64,000 nucleotides of DNA from an uncultured Christensenella sp. (GTDB taxonomy: Bacteria; Bacillota; Clostridia; Christensenellales; UBA1242): contig CAJTYR010000007.1 of the NCBI GenBank assembly GCA_910584295.1, forward strand, positions 18,116 to 82,115. The letters are read 5' to 3'. The translations under genes and the position numbers were made by a program. The notes beneath the pieces were generated by a model. It worked only from the letters and a program-made list of their open reading frames with translations. It was not told the origin of the DNA and ran no database searches. Within the stretch, counting starts at the first letter, position 1. The number at the start of each line of letters is the position of its first letter. Of this stretch, positions 60,037-64,000 are shown one piece after another.

Positions 60037-60066
60037 TTGATATTTCTTTGCGGGGGGGGGTATACT
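60037..60066 (+). promoter_or_regulatory. Promoter with a nine-G tract in its spacer
   Basis: TTGATA (60037-60042), an 18-bp spacer whose last nine bases are all G (60052-60060), TATACT (60061-60066). A change of one G would move the spacing to 17 (optimal) or 19. The next ORF is the giant surface protein at 60212/60247; the ~145-base leader between is AT-rich with no other feature. Confidence 0.7.
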
Positions 60067-60246
60067 GAAATAGAGGAAATTTATTTTTATTTTATAAAAA
60101 TTAAACCGCTTATTTAATCATAATTCATAAAATATAATGGATGTTGCAAAATAAAGATAAAACATATGATAAACTCATTAAAAGTGAGGTGAGACTGAAA
60201 AAGGGTAACAAATGAAAAGGATTTATTCACTGATATTTGTTTTTTC

Positions 60247-63200
60247 ATGATTATCGGCTGTGGTGTCACAGGTGGTGTTCTTTTTGCAGGCTGCGGGAGA
60301 GAGTCAAATGTTGAGCAACAAGCAATAGCTCTTAAAACATATTTTTGGACAACCACAGCATATTCCACAATTACATTAAATCCCAATGGTGGAAAAATAA
60401 TAGGAACTTCCACAATCTATAATCTTTCTTATTCTAGCATGAAATATGGTGATCCGAATGGAATTCACCAAGTTTGGGGAGATGGAAGAGATTGGTTTAA
60501 AACAACAAGCAGTCCAAATATTGATCCTTTTATTTCATCAGTTTCAAAGCCAACTAAATCAGGCTACACCTTTTTGGGATATTATACAAGTGCCAGCGGT
60601 GGAACTCAGGTGATTGATTCAACAGGAAAAATTACTGCTTCAGTGAATACTTACACATCAAATGCGACTTGGTATGCTCATTGGCAGTTTGACACCCCTG
60701 CTGTGCCAAGCAGAACTCAATTCTATGCATATGGCAACGACGGAACGGTGTCACCGCCAAGAGGCTACAACGTTAATTCAATAAGTTTGACATATTATGG
60801 ATATGGTTTTAAAACAAATTCGGCAGGTTATCTTGAAAGTCAAAACAAGGGTGTTGCAAGCTCTTATTCAATGGTGAAAATTCGTTTTTATGCTTCTGCT
60901 TCAGGGATTTTCACAATTAAATATATAAGCTCTGGGGAAAGCAGTTATGATTATGCAATTTTCGGCAATCTTGATTCTGCATTACAAGCAAGCAACATGG
61001 AAGACACATCCTACTTTAAAAGTGCAAAGGGTGAGCCATCCACAGCAGAAAAATCTGTCACTTATAGTGTAAGCTCTGGATGGCATGACATTTATGTCAA
61101 ATATAGAAAAGATGGGTCTGTGGACAATGGAAACGATTCGGTGCAACTCTTTTTTGAGACTGATTGGTCCGGCTCGGGAAATTCATCTTCGACTTATCAG
61201 TTTGTTGGCATGAAATATGGAACTTTGCCAACAGCCACAAGAACTGGTTATACTTTTGGCGGATGGTGGACCGCTTCCAGCGGAGGTACACAAATCACTT
61301 CCAATTCCATTTACAATGGTGAGAATATTTATGCTCATTGGAATGCCAATGTTGTGAAAATCAATCTCAATGCCAATGGGGGAAGTGGTGGAGCGACAGC
61401 GATTTGGTTTAAATATGGAACAAACACGATGTATAGCGATTCAGCATGCACATCATCAATCTCATCAATAAGTTTGCCAAGTCGGACAGGCTACACTTTC
61501 AACAATTATTATTGTGCAAGCGCGACACAGGGTGCGAACACAAACGAGAGTTATATATATTCTGGTGGAAACTGGGGTGGAGATTTGTGCACAGATTTCT
61601 ATTCAGAAGCAACTTTGACAGCCAGTTGGACAATCAAGAGTTATACTCTTTCAGTCATAAATGGAGATGATGGAATAGATGATATTACAAATCCTGCAAC
61701 TGCTTGGAACATTGGTGGAGGAAGATATGTTGCAGGCGGAGGAAAATCAATTTCAGTAAATTACAATCAAACAGTGACAATTGCTGTTGCGGTTAAACAG
61801 GGATATACATTTTCTCGATGGTCAGATGGAAACACTTCAATGTCTAGAACAGTCACAATCGGCACATCTGATGCAACTTATTATGCTTATACCACTCCAA
61901 ACACATATAATGTGACATTGAATGCAAATGGTGGAAGTGTTGAAATTCCAATGAGCGAATGGACGCTTGAAGGTGGTGCAACATATGACGCTTCAACTGG
62001 TGCATTGTATCTTCCAAATGCCAATTCAAAAGTGCTTAGTCCATTAATCTATGTGGGAGACACAGAAGTTAATTCAACTTATAAGTGGGGATTTACAGCC
62101 GATTTCATGTGTCCAACGAGTGCAACATCAAGCTCTGGAAATATGTTTTTGGGTGGAGGGGGCTATTATAATGCCTCGAAATCAAAGTATAGTGGAAATG
62201 GCTGGGCAAGAAGTGCTTCTGTCGGAGTTTGGACAAAAAGAGATGCTATTTTCACCGATTTGCAAAACTACTTAGGGCAAGATAATTGTCAGTATATTCA
62301 AATTGATTTTTCAAGAAGTACGGAATGGGCAAATGATCCATATTATGTCAAAAATGTGCATTTTTGGGTGGCTGATAGTAAAAACGAAGAAAAATCTGCA
62401 AAAAATGTCAGTTTCAACACAAGTTATGGTACACTTCCAACACCAACAAGGGCGAATTATACATTTGAAGGTTGGTGGACAAAGAAGAATTATCTTGACA
62501 TGGATGATTTCATGAGATTTTTCAATGAGCAAGAAGATTTGCTTGATGTTGATGGAAAGCAATATATGACAAGAGATACGCAAGGAGTTTATTCTTGGGG
62601 AGGTGCAACATCGGGCTATTGGAATAATGGGAGTTTTGTTAAACACAGATATTCTCTGAATTTGGTTGTTGGAGCGAAATATAGGTTATCTTTCTTTGCA
62701 AAAAATACAAGAAGTGATAATTTAACAACTACCACAATTTATCATGGAGGCTCTTATGAGGATTTGCCAAAAGAGCATCCAGAAAATCCATATACATGGG
62801 ATAGTGTTAATTCCAATGTTTGGAAAAAATATGAAAGTTGTTTTAAAGTGACTGGAAGCAATTTTTGGCTAGATCTTGGTTATAATTATGGAGACTTGAC
62901 TTATTTCAAAGATATTCGATTGGAAAGAATTGATGTTGATGATTATGAAACTCAAATCTCATCAACAAGCACATATAATTTTGTTGGAGATTCTTACTTA
63001 TATGCAAAATGGATGCCGATTACAATCACAAACAATGTTTGTTTGAGAGTGATAAACAAAGACGGATCATATACAGATGTAGATAATGCTGCAGGAGGCT
63101 CTGTGAGAGTTGACAGGTATACTGTGAACGGGACAACAAGTTCTTCCACAAATTCAACGCAAACAAGCGGAACAAGTTTATACGTAGTGCATCAAGGGCA

Positions 63201-64000
63201 ACAGTTCAAACTGACAGCAACGCCAAATCAAGGATATGTGTTTGCAGGGTTTTCGACAAGTTCATCAGCGAGTGCATCCAACAAAATGCCAAGTGCAAGT
63301 TTAAGTAAGACTGCGACATATACTCCGACCAGCGGAACGAGTTATTATGTTTATTTCAAACAAGTCAGTCCAAATCAACTTAAATACGATGAAACCGACA
63401 AATATTTCTATTTTGAAGATGGATATTATCCACAGAGTGAAGTTAACTCTGCTGTAAAGATGCAAATGTCATCAAGTGACAACAGTTTAAACGCCTCTTA
63501 TGACAATAAGACAAGTATCATGACTTTAAATGGAGTTGCTACTGGTTATGTAATGCTTTGTGCCGAGGAAATGACATTTAAGAAAGGTCAGAAGTATGAA
63601 TTGTCAATTGAACTTTTGAGTGGAACAGTTGAATGTGAAAATAATAACTGGGTATTTGTTTTAGAAGTATCTACTGATACAACAGGTTGGTATGGTTCTG
63701 GTTTAAGCTCTAATAGAAATTTTTGTGAAACAAGAGCTGGGACTCGCTCTTTTGAAGTAAGTCAAGTTGGAGAAGATTTAGGCAAATATTTAACATTTTG
63801 GATTTATAGAGCTGGGACTTTAACATTTAATAATGCAAAATACAAATTGACAATTTCTCCCAAATTTGATGATTGGCTTAACACATCCGCAACAGCCAAT
63901 GGAGAGAAATTTACATATAACGACGGCTCGCAAAATGTTGATATCCCAGTTTACACATACAACAATGAGAAATATGTTAAGGTGACAAAGGGAAGTGAGA
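60247..64000 (+). CDS. Giant repeat-containing surface protein, 3' end outside the window
   Basis: Open to the window end, at least 1251 codons. The likely original start is ATG 60212 (AAGGGT upstream), which reads MKRIYSLIFVF and stops at TGA 60248; adding one T to the T6 run at 60240-60245 joins it to this frame, giving a signal peptide with lipobox-like FAGC. Read as it stands, the ORF starts at 60247. It contains several InlB-B/Flg_new-type repeats (RTGYTFGGWWTASSGGTQI, NIYAHWNANV, RANYTFEGWW, KSGYTFLGYY) plus QGYTFSRWSDG-type repeats and Ser/Thr/Tyr-rich segments. Predicted extracellular adhesion or scaffold function. Confidence 0.8.
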   Translation, partial: MIIGCGVTGGVLFAGCGRESNVEQQAIALKTYFWTTTAYSTITLNPNGGKIIGTSTIYNLSYSSMKYGDPNGIHQVWGDGRDWFKTTSSPNIDPFISSVSKPTKSGYTFLGYYTSASGGTQVIDSTGKITASVNTYTSNATWYAHWQFDTPAVPSRTQFYAYGNDGTVSPPRGYNVNSISLTYYGYGFKTNSAGYLESQNKGVASSYSMVKIRFYASASGIFTIKYISSGESSYDYAIFGNLDSALQASNMEDTSYFKSAKGEPSTAEKSVTYSVSSGWHDIYVKYRKDGSVDNGNDSVQLFFETDWSGSGNSSSTYQFVGMKYGTLPTATRTGYTFGGWWTASSGGTQITSNSIYNGENIYAHWNANVVKINLNANGGSGGATAIWFKYGTNTMYSDSACTSSISSISLPSRTGYTFNNYYCASATQGANTNESYIYSGGNWGGDLCTDFYSEATLTASWTIKSYTLSVINGDDGIDDITNPATAWNIGGGRYVAGGGKSISVNYNQTVTIAVAVKQGYTFSRWSDGNTSMSRTVTIGTSDATYYAYTTPNTYNVTLNANGGSVEIPMSEWTLEGGATYDASTGALYLPNANSKVLSPLIYVGDTEVNSTYKWGFTADFMCPTSATSSSGNMFLGGGGYYNASKSKYSGNGWARSASVGVWTKRDAIFTDLQNYLGQDNCQYIQIDFSRSTEWANDPYYVKNVHFWVADSKNEEKSAKNVSFNTSYGTLPTPTRANYTFEGWWTKKNYLDMDDFMRFFNEQEDLLDVDGKQYMTRDTQGVYSWGGATSGYWNNGSFVKHRYSLNLVVGAKYRLSFFAKNTRSDNLTTTTIYHGGSYEDLPKEHPENPYTWDSVNSNVWKKYESCFKVTGSNFWLDLGYNYGDLTYFKDIRLERIDVDDYETQISSTSTYNFVGDSYLYAKWMPITITNNVCLRVINKDGSYTDVDNAAGGSVRVDRYTVNGTTSSSTNSTQTSGTSLYVVHQGQQFKLTATPNQGYVFAGFSTSSSASASNKMPSASLSKTATYTPTSGTSYYVYFKQVSPNQLKYDETDKYFYFEDGYYPQSEVNSAVKMQMSSSDNSLNASYDNKTSIMTLNGVATGYVMLCAEEMTFKKGQKYELSIELLSGTVECENNNWVFVLEVSTDTTGWYGSGLSSNRNFCETRAGTRSFEVSQVGEDLGKYLTFWIYRAGTLTFNNAKYKLTISPKFDDWLNTSATANGEKFTYNDGSQNVDIPVYTYNNEKYVKVTKGSE

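Noticed and set aside
60248..60250. TGA at 60248 read as a recoded or selenocysteine codon
   Set aside because: No recoding context is visible, all other TGA codons act as stops, and a homopolymer T run offers a simpler explanation.
1..64000. CRISPR arrays, insertion sequences or complete toxin-antitoxin pairs
   Set aside because: No regularly spaced direct repeats, no transposase-like ORF with terminal repeats, and no adjacent toxin/antitoxin ORF pair were found.

Overview
The window is an AT-rich, densely coded chromosomal segment of a low-GC Gram-positive bacterium, probably an uncultured anaerobic Clostridia-like member of the Bacillota. Four things point there. There are Bacillota-type neighbourhoods: CIRCE-hrcA-grpE-dnaK-dnaJ-rsmE-mtaB-rpsU, rplU-prp-rpmA, yqfC-yqfD-ybeY-era, DnaB/DnaI primosome genes, and ytxC-(T-box)-thrS. 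There are sporulation-lineage genes (yqfC, yqfD, ytxC). There is a pyruvate:ferredoxin oxidoreductase. There are many lipoproteins with Gram-positive lipoboxes. The standard code is used, TGA is a stop, and I see no insertion sequence, prophage or CRISPR array.

Layout. 1-3.7 kb: the end of fakA and several unknown membrane or Cys-rich proteins. 3.7-5.7 kb: four small Cro/CI-type HTH proteins, two of them near-identical copies, then a GNAT acetyltransferase. 5.9-14.6 kb: the heat-shock operon under a CIRCE operator, with an unusual GrpE carrying a Cys/His-rich tail, followed by rRNA/tRNA modification genes and rpsU. 14.6-20.2 kb: three more HTH proteins, then pcrA-ligA. 20.3-25.4 kb: a strong-promoter structured RNA, then rpsL-rpsG-(structured RNA)-small ORF-fusA-tuf. 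26-31.6 kb: sepF, lspA, rluD-like, rplU-prp-rpmA, ogg. 31.7-40 kb: two lipoproteins, floA, yqfC-yqfD-ybeY-era. 40-50 kb: tRNA-Trp, cytidine deaminase, MBL hydrolase, DnaI/DnaB, M1 peptidase, tRNA-Lys, alr, rsmD, glmS. 50-60 kb: glycerophosphodiesterase, PFOR, truA, lipoprotein, ytxC, T-box-thrS, yajC. 60-64 kb: a very large surface protein running off the window.

The most notable signals are as follows. (1) A run of nine G lies inside the 18-bp spacer of the promoter of the giant surface-protein gene, and a T6 run in its signal-peptide region shifts the frame, which together suggest a two-level phase-variation switch. (2) Seven genes have a -10 hexamer exactly six bases before the ATG and no clear ribosome-binding site, indicating leaderless transcripts. 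(3) A ~240-nt RNA precedes rpsL, with a perfect TTGACA-17-TATAAT promoter and its own terminator, and I cannot assign it to a family. (4) A long rod-like RNA lies between rpsG and fusA. (5) Two intergenic palindromic elements share a hairpin with a compensatory base-pair change. (6) A compact four-way-junction element lies upstream of ytxC. (7) GrpE has an 18-Cys/17-His extension.

All calls come from reading the sequence and known family motifs. No database search was run.
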